From Pseudomonas sp. MF4836 (GTDB lineage Bacteria; Pseudomonadota; Gammaproteobacteria; Pseudomonadales; Pseudomonadaceae), in NCBI RefSeq assembly GCF_002018875.1, contig NZ_MVOL01000025.1, positions 1-54,371 on the forward strand: a stretch of 54,371 bases of DNA, read 5' to 3'. Positions 1 through 8,449 of this stretch are shown here, one piece after another. The translations under genes and the position numbers were made by a program. The notes under the pieces were generated by a model. That model searched no databases and was not told the DNA's origin. It saw only the letters and a program-made list of their open reading frames with translations. Within the stretch, counting starts at the first letter, position 1, and every line of letters starts with the position of its first letter.

Positions 1-2689
1 CGATGTACTCGATGACCCCATCGGCGCGGTAACGCGCCAGGTCACCGGTGCGGTACAGCCGCTCGCCATGATTGGAAAACGGGTCAGCAATAAAACGCGT
101 GGCCGTCAGGTCGCCGCGATTGAGGTAACCACGGGCCAAACCGGCCTGGCCAACATACAGCTCACCAATGCAGCCCTTGGCCACCGGGTTGAGGCTGCTG
201 TCGAGCAAGTACCAAGAGAGATCCGGGATCACCTCACCAATCGGGCTGCTGGCGTCTGCCTGCAGATCGGCCTGGGTGATCGGACGGTACGTCACGTGCA
301 CCGTGGTTTCAGTGATGCCGTACATATTGATCAGTTGCGGCTGCTGGTCGCCAAAACGCTGGAACCAGGGCTTCAGGGCTTTCACTTCCAGGGCCTCGCC
401 GCCAAATACCACATAGCGCAGAGCGTTGCCGGATTCATTGGCGCAGGCCACTGGCATCAACTGCTTGAAGGCCGACGGGGTCTGGTTCAGCACCGTGACG
501 CCCTCGTCGCACAACAGCTTGAAGAAGTCTTCTGGCGAGCGGCTGACGTCATGGGGCACCACCACCAGCTTGCCGCCATACAGCAAGGCGCCAAAGATTT
601 CCCACACCGAGAAGTCGAAGGCGTAGGAATGGAACAGGCTCCAGACATCCTGCGGGCCAAAGTTGAACCAGCGGTCGGTGGCCTGGAACAGGCGCAGCAC
701 ATTGTGGTGCGGGAGCAAGGTGCCCTTGGGTTTGCCGGTGGAGCCGGAGGTGTAAATCACATAGGCCAGGTTGGCCGGGTCGATCGCCACCTGTGGGTTG
801 TCCAGGCTGTAGCCAGCCAATTCGGGGGTGTCGAGTAGCAGCGTGCGCACCCCGTCCGGGATCGGCAGCGTTTTAAGCAAAGACGGCTGGGTCAGCAGCA
901 GACGAATGCCGCTGTCCTCGATCATGTAGGCCAGCCGCTCCTGTGGATAAGCCGGGTCCAGAGGCACATAGGCACCGCCGGCCTTGAGGATCGCCAACAG
1001 CCCGACCACCATCTCCAGGCTGCGCTCCACCGCCAGGCCGACCAGCACATCAGGGCCGACGCCGTTTTCAATCAGTTGATGGGCCAACCGGTTGGCCCGC
1101 TGATTGAGCTGGCGATAGCTCAGGGACTGCTGCTCGAAGACCACCGCCACGGCCTCGGGCGTGCGCTCGACCTGCTGTTCGATCAGCTGATGAATGCCCT
1201 GGGTGGCCGGGAATTCAATCCGGGCCGGGTTCCAGGCCGCGATGCTCGCCTGTTGCTCGCGGGTGTCCAGCAACGCCAGGTCGTCAATGCGTTGGTTGGC
1301 ATCGGCCACCATCGCGTGCAGCAGGTTTTGCCAATGCTGCGCCATGCGCTCGATGGTCTCCGGCCTGAACAGTGCACTGCTGTACTCAAGACTGGCGTGA
1401 ATGGCCTGTGGTTGGTACTCGACCTCCAGAGCCAGGTCGAACTTGGCCTCTTGTTGCTCCAGGGGAAGAAACTCCAGCTGCAGTTCGCCCAACGCCATGG
1501 GGCCTTGTTGCGGGCCTGCGACACGCCAGTTGAACAGGGTCTGGAACAACGGATTGGCTTGAGTCCTGCGCTGCACGTGCAGGTCTTCGATAATCAGCTC
1601 GACCGGGTAGTCGGAGTGCTCCAAGGCGGCCAGGGACTCTTGGCGCAGACGCTGCAGGAAGTCGAGTGTGGTCGGGCTGTGATCCAGTTGCGCCCGATAG
1701 ATCAGGCTGCTGACAAAAAAGCCAACCAGGTCTTGGGTTTCACTCTGGTTGCGGGTGGCGTTGGGTACGCCCACGGTGAAGTCGTGCTGATTGCTGTAGC
1801 GCCCCAGCAACAGTTGCCAGGCCCCCAGAAGCACCACGAACGGCGTGAGCCCATGAGCCTGGCAAAAGGCATTGAGGTTGCGGCTCAGCTCGGGAGCCAG
1901 GCTCAGCGAATGAGACGCCGCCGGGTGGCGGGTGTCCTGTGCCACGAGGAAGTCAGCGGGCAGTTCAAGAGGGAGGATTTCCTCGCCCAGGTAGGTTTTC
2001 CAGTAGGCGGCCGCGGCGTCGTGCTGGGGTGTCCGTGGGTAATCCCGGCGTTGCCAGCGAGCGTAGTCGTGATATTGGATCGCCGGTCGGGCAAGGCGGC
2101 CTGGATCGCCACTGCCAGCCAGTTCATAGGCTGCGCCCAGGTCTTGCATGAGAATCGGGTTGGACCACGCGTCCGAAACGATGTGGTGCATGTTCAGCAG
2201 CAGGACGTGCTCGTCAGGCGCCATCCTCAGCAGTGCGCTGCGAATCAGCGGCGCCTGGCTCAGGTCAAAGGCTCGCCCGGCCTCCGCGTCCAGGCGGGCG
2301 CGCAGGGTTTGGCTGCGTTGCGACGGTTCCAGTGTCGAGAGGTCTTCCAGCGACAGCCTGAGCCGTGCCTCGGGAACCACGACCTGCCTGGGCTGCCCCT
2401 CGATCTCGAGGAAGGCGGTCTTGAGAATGTCATGTTTATCAATGATGTGTTGCAAGGCGTCCTGCAGCACGGTCGCGTCCAGTGCACCACGCAGCTGGAT
2501 GGCACGCGGCAGGTTATAGGCACTGCTCTCGGGGGCCAGTTGTTGCAGGAACCACAGCCGTTGCTGGGCGAAGGACAGTTCACTTGGCCCTGACTCGGTC
2601 GCGCGCTGGATGGACTGTTCACTACCAGCCTCGTCGGCCATCAACAAGGCCAGCAGGTCGTCGTCAGGTAGTTGGTTCATTTGATTCAT
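1..2689 (-). CDS. Pyoverdine non-ribosomal peptide synthetase, N-terminal part (condensation + adenylation), cut by window edge
   Basis: The 5' end of a large NRPS gene; about 896 residues are visible and the frame is open to the left edge. It starts at the first of two close ATGs (MNQMNQLPDDDLLALLM). A condensation domain begins near residue 38 (LSFAQQRLWFLQQL) and carries HHIVSDAW at 168-175, so it accepts a peptide from an upstream synthetase. An adenylation domain follows from about residue 500, with YTSGSTGKPKGT and YGITETTVHVT. Its pocket residues read D,F,W,N,V,G,M,V,H, close to the known threonine code. A PvdS box lies just upstream and pvdE precedes it on the same strand. By position it belongs to the pvdI/pvdJ/pvdD group; which one cannot be decided without the missing 3' part. 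Confidence 0.93.
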   Translation of the reverse strand, partial: MNQMNQLPDDDLLALLMADEAGSEQSIQRATESGPSELSFAQQRLWFLQQLAPESSAYNLPRAIQLRGALDATVLQDALQHIIDKHDILKTAFLEIEGQPRQVVVPEARLRLSLEDLSTLEPSQRSQTLRARLDAEAGRAFDLSQAPLIRSALLRMAPDEHVLLLNMHHIVSDAWSNPILMQDLGAAYELAGSGDPGRLARPAIQYHDYARWQRRDYPRTPQHDAAAAYWKTYLGEEILPLELPADFLVAQDTRHPAASHSLSLAPELSRNLNAFCQAHGLTPFVVLLGAWQLLLGRYSNQHDFTVGVPNATRNQSETQDLVGFFVSSLIYRAQLDHSPTTLDFLQRLRQESLAALEHSDYPVELIIEDLHVQRRTQANPLFQTLFNWRVAGPQQGPMALGELQLEFLPLEQQEAKFDLALEVEYQPQAIHASLEYSSALFRPETIERMAQHWQNLLHAMVADANQRIDDLALLDTREQQASIAAWNPARIEFPATQGIHQLIEQQVERTPEAVAVVFEQQSLSYRQLNQRANRLAHQLIENGVGPDVLVGLAVERSLEMVVGLLAILKAGGAYVPLDPAYPQERLAYMIEDSGIRLLLTQPSLLKTLPIPDGVRTLLLDTPELAGYSLDNPQVAIDPANLAYVIYTSGSTGKPKGTLLPHHNVLRLFQATDRWFNFGPQDVWSLFHSYAFDFSVWEIFGALLYGGKLVVVPHDVSRSPEDFFKLLCDEGVTVLNQTPSAFKQLMPVACANESGNALRYVVFGGEALEVKALKPWFQRFGDQQPQLINMYGITETTVHVTYRPITQADLQADASSPIGEVIPDLSWYLLDSSLNPVAKGCIGELYVGQAGLARGYLNRGDLTATRFIADPFSNHGERLYRTGDLARYRADGVIEYI

Positions 2690-2736
2690 GATCGATCTCG
2701 TCGCCGTCGGCAGAGGAAATAAGCGTTGTCATGAAG

Positions 2737-2762
2737 ACGAAGTGTGGCGGGGGGGATTTAGG
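2737..2762 (-). promoter_or_regulatory. PvdS iron-starvation box for the NRPS gene
   Basis: Read on the minus strand, TAAAT (2760-2756) is followed after exactly 16 bases by CGT (2739-2737), with the C-rich run after TAAAT that is typical of PvdS promoters. It lies about 50 bases before the NRPS start, so the synthetase has its own iron-starvation promoter and does not depend only on read-through from pvdE. Confidence 0.85.
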
Positions 2763-2779
2763 CGCATCTGGGAGGGGAC

Positions 2780-2801
2780 GGCGAGCGGCTGGGCGCTCGC
2801 C
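2780..2801 (-). terminator. GC-rich hairpin after pvdE
   Basis: GGCGAGCG (2780-2787) and CGCTCGCC (2794-2801) form a perfect 8-bp stem with a 6-base loop, 15 bases past the pvdE stop. No T-run follows, so it is at best a partial terminator or an mRNA-stabilising hairpin between pvdE and the NRPS promoter. Confidence 0.4.
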
Positions 2802-2816
2802 GGGGTGCTGCTGATA

Positions 2817-4466
2817 TCAGGCAAAGGCCTTGTCGCTGATGACCTGGCCGGTTTCCATGCGCACCAGTTGGTCGGCGACGTCGAAGTAACGATCGTCGTG
2901 GGAAATGACAATGATGGTCTTGCCGAGTTTTTTCAGGTCCGGCAGCAGTTCGGTGTAGAAGATCCGGCGGAAAGTCGGGTCCTGATCGGCGGCCCATTCA
3001 TCGAACACCAGCACCGGGCGTTCATCCAGCCAGGCATTGACCAGGGCCAGGCGCTTGCGTTGGCCGGTGGAGAGGTCGGTGGTGGTGAAGGCGCCGTTGC
3101 GCACGCTGACCTTATGGGCAATTTCCAGGCGCTCCAGGTATTGCCCGGCATCGGGTGGCAGGGCCTTGTCGTTCTGCACCAGTTCGTCGAACAGGTAGTA
3201 GTCGGCAAAGATGGTGGTGAACAGCTGGCGGTAGTCATCCAGGCCCTGGGCGTCGACCGTCTTGCCGTTGAGCAGGACCTGGCCCTGTTGCGGGGTGTAG
3301 AGGCCCAGCAGGAGTTTGATCAGGGTGGTCTTGCCGCAGCCGTTTTCGCCGACGATAAACAGAATTTCCCCCGGCTCGATGCAGAGGTTGACCGGGCCCA
3401 GCTTGAACGGGACGCTGCCTTCCACCGCGGGGAAGGCGTATTGCACGTCGCGCAGTTCAAGGCGCTTGAGCGGCGTCGCGGGGTGTTCGGCCGCACTCAG
3501 CAGCAGGTGCGGCTCCGGCGACGAGAAGCGTTCGGAAAGGTCGGCAATGCGGCGGAAGGCCACCTGCGCCCGGCTGATGATCGGGATGTTGCCGATCAGG
3601 TTCTCCAGCGGGCCTTTCATGTACAGCAGCACCAGCACGAAGCCGCTCATGACCGCCGGATCGGCCGCCGGCCACAGCGATTGCAGGGCCAGCGCTAGGC
3701 CGATCACCACGAAGAACAGCATCGAACCCAGGCTCTTGGCGATCACGAAAATGTTGATCGAACGGATATGGGTATCGCAGATGTGATCGGCAGTGCCCTG
3801 GATATTGCGGGTGAACATGGCATGCCGGCGAGGGCGATGGATGCGCAGTTCCTTGGCGCCCTCGGCGATGGCCTGGTAGTGCTTTTGCAGGTTGTCCTCG
3901 GCTTCTCGTGCGGCGTAGAAACCCTTGACGCCCTTGGTCTGCGCCACATATTGCACCGCCGAGCCGACGCCGATGGCGATCAGCGTCATGAGGAAGATCG
4001 GCCACGACAGCACCGCCAGATACCCCAGGCAGCCGATCACCACGGTCAGGGAAATGGCCAGGGGGGCGAAGGCGAAGGCGAAGTCGCTGATGGTGTCGAC
4101 GTCATGGGTCAGTACCGGAATCAGGCGGTGGGTGCGATAGCGTTCGATCTGCTCGATGGGCGCCGCCAGGACCTTGGCGCCCAGGTCCTTGCGCAGCTTG
4201 GCAATGATCTTCTGGCCGACGAAGTTGGTGCCGATATCGGCGGCAATGGTGCTGAGCAAGGCCAGGGCGCACAGGCCGGCAAAGGCCAGGACCACGCCTT
4301 TGCTCATGCCGTCGGCGTTGTGCAGGCCCTGGTTGACCGTGGCCAGCAGCGCCGTGACGCTCAGCCCGCCGACGATGCCCAGCAGAATGGAAGAGATCAC
4401 GATAGGACGATAGGGCTTGAGCAGGCTCAAGAGTTCGCGAATGGCGCTACGGGGTGCTGCGGTCAT
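2817..4466 (-). CDS. pvdE: PvdE, inner-membrane ABC exporter of the pyoverdine precursor
   Basis: A 549-residue half-transporter of the cyclic-peptide/siderophore exporter family (SyrD/PvdE type). The N-terminal 290 residues hold six hydrophobic segments. The nucleotide-binding domain has Walker A GENGCGKT (373-380), signature LSTGQRKRL (465 on; S-T-G-Q rather than the common S-G-G-Q) and Walker B VLVFDEWAADQDP (486 on), whose DEWAADQDP end is typical of this family. Known role: export of acylated ferribactin to the periplasm, where PvdP, PvdO, PvdN and PvdM act. The start is supported by GAGGTAG a few bases upstream. A PvdS box lies about 95 bases before the start, so it is transcribed apart from pvdMNO. 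Confidence 0.96.
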   Translation of the reverse strand: MTAAPRSAIRELLSLLKPYRPIVISSILLGIVGGLSVTALLATVNQGLHNADGMSKGVVLAFAGLCALALLSTIAADIGTNFVGQKIIAKLRKDLGAKVLAAPIEQIERYRTHRLIPVLTHDVDTISDFAFAFAPLAISLTVVIGCLGYLAVLSWPIFLMTLIAIGVGSAVQYVAQTKGVKGFYAAREAEDNLQKHYQAIAEGAKELRIHRPRRHAMFTRNIQGTADHICDTHIRSINIFVIAKSLGSMLFFVVIGLALALQSLWPAADPAVMSGFVLVLLYMKGPLENLIGNIPIISRAQVAFRRIADLSERFSSPEPHLLLSAAEHPATPLKRLELRDVQYAFPAVEGSVPFKLGPVNLCIEPGEILFIVGENGCGKTTLIKLLLGLYTPQQGQVLLNGKTVDAQGLDDYRQLFTTIFADYYLFDELVQNDKALPPDAGQYLERLEIAHKVSVRNGAFTTTDLSTGQRKRLALVNAWLDERPVLVFDEWAADQDPTFRRIFYTELLPDLKKLGKTIIVISHDDRYFDVADQLVRMETGQVISDKAFA

Positions 4467-4559
4467 GAAACTACCTCGGTCGCGACGTGACTACGTGCTA
4501 AGGGCGAGTGGAAGCCCGCGTCGAGGCTTGGGTGCGCCTGGCGAGCTGTCTGTAAGAGG

Positions 4560-4586
4560 ACGAGTTCGGGGGAGGGGGATTTAGCC
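4560..4586 (-). promoter_or_regulatory. PvdS iron-starvation box for pvdE
   Basis: On the minus strand TAAATCCC starts at 4583, and CGT (4562-4560) follows TAAAT after exactly 16 bases. It sits in the 212-base gap between pvdO and pvdE, oriented toward pvdE. Spacing and the C-run match the other five boxes in this window. Confidence 0.87.
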
Positions 4587-4678
4587 CTCGTTGCGTGACA
4601 GTGTGCAGTCGGTTCGATGGGCGGTGGGCGCGGCCTGCCAGGTCCCTAGACGGGCCGGCGCTCCCCGGTCTGGGTGAC

Positions 4679-5587
4679 TTACAGATCGCGCATCACGCGA
4701 AACCCCAGCCAGTCACCAGCGGTTTTCGAACAGCGATCGTTGCGGTTGCCGGAGCGGGAAAAGATCGGGGCTTCGGTCCAGTCATTGCCGCGCATGGCCC
4801 GGTAGTCGCAGTCGTCATCGGGGTTGGGCTGGTCGGTCCAGGCACTGCCATCGGTGGGGGCGCCGACATAGTTTTCGTGGATGATATCCGCCAGCCATTC
4901 GTAGACATTGCCGTGCATGTCATACAGGCCAAAGGCGTTGGGCGGGAAGCTGCCAACGGGGGCGGTGTAGCTGAAGCCGTCTTCGGGGCCGTAGGTGTTG
5001 GCGTGTTTGGCGATGCTGTATTCCTTGCCCTCATCGAACGGGAAGGGGAAGGGCCCCTTGCTGCCCGCCCGGGCCGCGTATTCGCGCACCGATTCACTGG
5101 GCATGCGATAGGCCTTGCCGGTTTTCTTCGACAGCCAGGCGATGTAGCTCTGTGCCTCGTGCCAGGTCAGGCACACCGCCGGCTGGCGCGGCGACACCGG
5201 GTAGCGTGGCTTGCCGGCAATGCATTCGCGACCGGGACGGGCGTCTCCGTCAGGCATCGTGTAGCCGCTTTCGCGCAGGTAGACCGCCCATTCGCCGGCG
5301 GTCACGGTGAAGCGGCTGAGGGCGAAAGGCTTGCTGAAGGTCACTTCATGCATCGGGCCTTCGTCAGGCTGGCGCCCGACTTCGTCATCCGGGGTGCCCA
5401 TGATGAAACTGCCGCTGGGCAGCACGACCATTTCCGGGCAGTCCCGGCAGTCCTTGAACACCTGGCCGGGTACGGGCGGCGCGGCGGCCTCGGCGGCGCT
5501 CGGCAGCAGGGTGCCGAGCAGTGCGGCCAGGGCCAGGGCGGGCAGTGAGAAGGCGGCGCGCAGCGCGGGTAGCGGGAAGCGGGGCAT
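4679..5587 (-). CDS. pvdO: PvdO, periplasmic formylglycine-generating-enzyme-like pyoverdine maturation protein
   Basis: 302 residues with a cleavable signal peptide (hydrophobic core about 10-28, ending SAAEA-A) and one FGE-sulfatase domain: MVVLPSGSFIMGTP near residue 53, then GNVYEW, MRGNDW and RSGNRND near the C terminus. PvdO is known to be needed for the final oxidation of dihydropyoverdine to the pyoverdine chromophore in the periplasm. It is the third gene of a pvdM-pvdN-pvdO run, 30 bases after pvdN. GGAG stands at normal distance before the ATG. pvdF, which follows pvdO in P. aeruginosa, is not present before pvdE. Confidence 0.95.
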   Translation of the reverse strand: MPRFPLPALRAAFSLPALALAALLGTLLPSAAEAAAPPVPGQVFKDCRDCPEMVVLPSGSFIMGTPDDEVGRQPDEGPMHEVTFSKPFALSRFTVTAGEWAVYLRESGYTMPDGDARPGRECIAGKPRYPVSPRQPAVCLTWHEAQSYIAWLSKKTGKAYRMPSESVREYAARAGSKGPFPFPFDEGKEYSIAKHANTYGPEDGFSYTAPVGSFPPNAFGLYDMHGNVYEWLADIIHENYVGAPTDGSAWTDQPNPDDDCDYRAMRGNDWTEAPIFSRSGNRNDRCSKTAGDWLGFRVMRDL

Positions 5588-5617
5588 CGTGGGTCTCCAG
5601 TGAAAGGGGCGCAGGAT

Positions 5618-6898
5618 TCAGAGCTTTTGGCTGAGCAGGGTCATGAAACGGTCGACTTCGGCCTCGGTGTTGAGCAGGCCCGGAGCGGTCCGGATCACCG
5701 GGCCGACGTCGCGATCAACGGCATCGGCGACCACGCGGTTCTGCATCAGGTAGGCCGCGACCTTGTCGCTGTCCTGGCCCTTGACCCGGAAGAAGGTGAA
5801 GCCGGCCGAGTACTCGGGGCTCAGGGGCGTGACCAGCTCGATGGAGGGGTGTTCCAGCAGGCGCTTTTTGAGGTAGCTGTTGAGTTCATGGATCCGTGCC
5901 TGGACCTCGGCCTTGCCCAGTTGCAGATGCAGTTCGAAGGCCTTGCTCAGTGCCCAGCGATGCTCAAAGGCGTGATAGCCGCCAGGGGACATCGAGGTGG
6001 CGAAATTGTTGTCTTCGGAGAAGGTCGGCATGGTCGGGGTGATGTCCTTGACCTCTTCCGAGCGGGCGCAGACCAGGCCCGTGCCGCGCGGGCCGAACAT
6101 CCACTTGTGGGTGCCGGCGATAAAGAAGTCGCAGTGCATATCGGGAAAACTCAGGTCTTCGACGCCAAAGCCATGCACGCCATCGATCACGTAGAGGATG
6201 CGGTCCTTGTCGTCGCGCTCGCGGTTGTGCTCGGCCACCAGCTTGCCGATCTCACCGACGGGCAGTTTGACCCCGCTGCCCGACTGCACCCAGGTCATCC
6301 CCAGCACTCGGGTATTGGGCCGGATACTGCGGGCAATCGAGGCAATGACCTCGTCCGTCGACACCTGGTGTGGGTCCTTGAACAGCCTGATCTGGCGGAC
6401 CTGGGTGCCTTCCTTGCGGGTGCGGTACTCGAGCACGCACTGGGTTGAGTAGTGTTCGTGCTCGGTGGTCAGGATCTCCTGGTCCGGCCGCACATGGACG
6501 CCGCCGTAGACCATGGCCAGGCCTTCGGTGGTGCTGGCGGTCAGGGCGATCTGGCCTGGCTTGGCTTGCAGGTAGCGGCCGGCCCAGAGGCGCACTTCGG
6601 CTTCGTGCTTCCAGGTTTCTTCGCGGTCCCAGTCCATGGCCAGGCCGGGGTTGCGGTCAAGCCAGGCGCGGTGCTGCTCGATGGCGTCGCGCACCGGCTT
6701 GGGGTGCGAGGCGATCAGGAAGTTGGAAAAATGGATGTAGTCGGGGTCCAGCAAAAACAGCTGGCGCAGTTGTGCCCATTTGTCCCGGGGCAGGCCCGGC
6801 AGGGTGGCGGCCAGGGCGGGAGCACCCAGGCTGGCGCCCAGAGGCAGGCTGGCAGCCAGAATGCCGGCCTGCTTGAGGAAAGTTCTACGGTCAGTCAT
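5618..6898 (-). CDS. pvdN: PvdN, Tat-exported PLP-dependent enzyme of pyoverdine side-chain modification
   Basis: 426 residues beginning with a twin-arginine signal (MTDRRTFLKQ then a hydrophobic stretch to ALA, about residue 30), so it acts folded in the periplasm. The rest is a class-V aminotransferase/cysteine-desulfurase fold; GTHKWMFGPRGTG contains the predicted PLP Schiff-base lysine (K265), with the aspartate of YVIDGVHGFG (D239) in the usual cofactor position. In fluorescent pseudomonads PvdN converts the glutamate on the chromophore to the succinamide form. It lies 9 bases after pvdM and 30 before pvdO, clearly in one operon. Confidence 0.95.
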   Translation of the reverse strand: MTDRRTFLKQAGILAASLPLGASLGAPALAATLPGLPRDKWAQLRQLFLLDPDYIHFSNFLIASHPKPVRDAIEQHRAWLDRNPGLAMDWDREETWKHEAEVRLWAGRYLQAKPGQIALTASTTEGLAMVYGGVHVRPDQEILTTEHEHYSTQCVLEYRTRKEGTQVRQIRLFKDPHQVSTDEVIASIARSIRPNTRVLGMTWVQSGSGVKLPVGEIGKLVAEHNRERDDKDRILYVIDGVHGFGVEDLSFPDMHCDFFIAGTHKWMFGPRGTGLVCARSEEVKDITPTMPTFSEDNNFATSMSPGGYHAFEHRWALSKAFELHLQLGKAEVQARIHELNSYLKKRLLEHPSIELVTPLSPEYSAGFTFFRVKGQDSDKVAAYLMQNRVVADAVDRDVGPVIRTAPGLLNTEAEVDRFMTLLSQKL

Positions 6899-6907
6899 GG
6901 GCGCGAT

Positions 6908-8269
6908 CTACTCGGCGGAAGGCTTGATGGGTTTGGCGGCTTTTTGCACCTGATCCCACACGCGCAGGAAGTTGCCGCCCCAGAGTTTGGCGATGTCGGC
7001 TTCGGAGTAGCCGCGAGTGATCAGCTCGGCGGTGACATTGCGGATTTCGCTGACATCCTTCCAGCCTTGCACGCCGCCGCCTTCGTTGAAGTCCGAGCTG
7101 ATGCCGACATGGTCGATGCCGATCTTCTTCACTGCGTAGTCAATGGCGTCCCCCAGGTCCTTGAGCGTGGCCTTGGGCTCTTCTTCGAGAGTGGCGTAGA
7201 GCGCATTGGCGTACTCGCCGAAGCGCTGCTCGGGCCAGACGGTAATGATCGGGTCCCCGGGCATCAGGGCAAAGGCCAGGTTGGGCAGGGGCTGCAGGTC
7301 GAAGCGCGCGCGCAAGGCGTTGAGCTTGTCTCGGGTCGGCTGGCTCAGGGGCTTGAGGTAGGCCGGGAAACCGACAATCTGCACCACCCCGCCGTTGTCC
7401 TTGATCAGTTGCAGCTCGTGATCGCTGAGGTTGCGCGGGATATCCACCAGGGCCCGTGGCGCCGAGTGCGAGGCGATGATCGGGCTGCGGCTGAGCTGGA
7501 TTACCTGCTCCAGGGCCTTGGTCGACATCTGCGAGACGTCGATGATTACCCCCAGATCATTGAGCCGGTGCACCGCCTGCTGGCCGATGGCAGACAGGCC
7601 GTTGAGGGCGTCCGGCGAGTCGTTGAAGAAGGGCAGGGGCCGCGAAGAGTCGGCCCAGTCGTTGTTGCCGACATAGCTGAAGCCGAACATGCGCATGCCG
7701 CGCGCGGCCCATTGGTCCAGCAGGTTCAGGTCATTACCCAAGGGGTAGGCATTGAGCATGCTGATGAAAATCGCGAACTTGCCTTCGCCGTGCAGGCGGC
7801 GGAAATCGTCCGGGGTATAGGCGATGGCCACCTGGTTGGGGAAGTCGCGGACCATGCCGGAAATGATCTTGTAGCGAATCTCCTGCTGGTTGCGGGCTTC
7901 GTCGACAAAACCTGGAGTCGGGCGGTGTGGGGCATTGGGCCCATTCCACATTTCCGGCCAGCCGAAGATGGTCAGGGCTGCGCCGGAGAGGCGTCCACGG
8001 TTGGCCTTGACCAGGTCGAACTGCCCCGAGCCGTCCTTGTCGACTTCGTTGCCTTCGGCGCCGAAGTCCAACGGGATGGAGATATGGCTATCAAAGGAAA
8101 TGATCCGCTCCTGCAACTCGCTCGCCTGGTGCATCACTTTGAGCGGGTAACCGGGGTTGTCCTTCCACAGGTAGTTCCAGGCCAGGAAGCCGGCACCGAT
8201 GGACACAGCCAGGGCCAGAGGCAGGCCGATATAAAGAGCCTTCTTCGAACGCGGTTTTTTCATTGCCAT
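6908..8269 (-). CDS. pvdM: PvdM, membrane-anchored dipeptidase-like pyoverdine maturation protein
   Basis: 453 residues. A single hydrophobic segment (about 13-31) follows a lysine-rich start, giving an anchor that leaves the domain in the periplasm. The body is a renal-dipeptidase (M19) fold: FDSHISIPLDFG near the N terminus, then conserved blocks IDVSQMSTKAL, PIIASHSAPRAL and DHVGISSDFNEGG. PvdM is known to be needed in vivo for periplasmic oxidation of ferribactin without being the oxidase itself. It heads the pvdMNO operon; a PvdS box lies about 60-80 bases upstream, back to back with that of pvdP. ATGs at 8269 and 8263 are both possible starts. Confidence 0.93.
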   Translation of the reverse strand: MAMKKPRSKKALYIGLPLALAVSIGAGFLAWNYLWKDNPGYPLKVMHQASELQERIISFDSHISIPLDFGAEGNEVDKDGSGQFDLVKANRGRLSGAALTIFGWPEMWNGPNAPHRPTPGFVDEARNQQEIRYKIISGMVRDFPNQVAIAYTPDDFRRLHGEGKFAIFISMLNAYPLGNDLNLLDQWAARGMRMFGFSYVGNNDWADSSRPLPFFNDSPDALNGLSAIGQQAVHRLNDLGVIIDVSQMSTKALEQVIQLSRSPIIASHSAPRALVDIPRNLSDHELQLIKDNGGVVQIVGFPAYLKPLSQPTRDKLNALRARFDLQPLPNLAFALMPGDPIITVWPEQRFGEYANALYATLEEEPKATLKDLGDAIDYAVKKIGIDHVGISSDFNEGGGVQGWKDVSEIRNVTAELITRGYSEADIAKLWGGNFLRVWDQVQKAAKPIKPSAE

Positions 8270-8326
8270 CTCAGTCAGGTTCGCCGTTGAGGTGCGGGTG
8301 CATGGGGCCTTTGCTATCTGGGAAGA

Positions 8327-8352
8327 ACGAGCGATGGCCGGACAAATTTACT
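8327..8352 (-). promoter_or_regulatory. PvdS iron-starvation box for pvdMNO
   Basis: On the minus strand TAAAT (8350-8346) is followed after 16 bases by CGT (8329-8327), about 60 bases before the pvdM start. It faces away from the pvdP box 30 bases to the right; the sequence between them is GC-rich and partly palindromic. Confidence 0.87.
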
Positions 8353-8378
8353 GGGCATCGGCGTACCGGTGCCGACGC

Positions 8379-8404
8379 CCTAAATTTGTTCGCCAACTCA
8401 ACGT
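8379..8404 (+). promoter_or_regulatory. PvdS iron-starvation box for pvdP
   Basis: TAAAT (8381-8385), 16 bases, CGT (8402-8404), on the plus strand and about 45 bases before the chosen pvdP start. It mirrors the pvdM box across a short palindromic centre. Confidence 0.87.
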
Positions 8405-8449
8405 TCTAGCTTGGATAAAGCCTGCTTCATGGCTGACACAGGTAGGGCG

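Noticed and set aside
1076..2593. Plus-strand frame of about 505 codons opposite the NRPS
   Set aside because: The minus strand encodes an unmistakable condensation and adenylation domain; the opposite frame is a shadow.
8411..8449. Longer pvdP start adding 13 residues
   Set aside because: It would bury the twin-arginine motif; the ATG at 8450 gives the usual family start and length.
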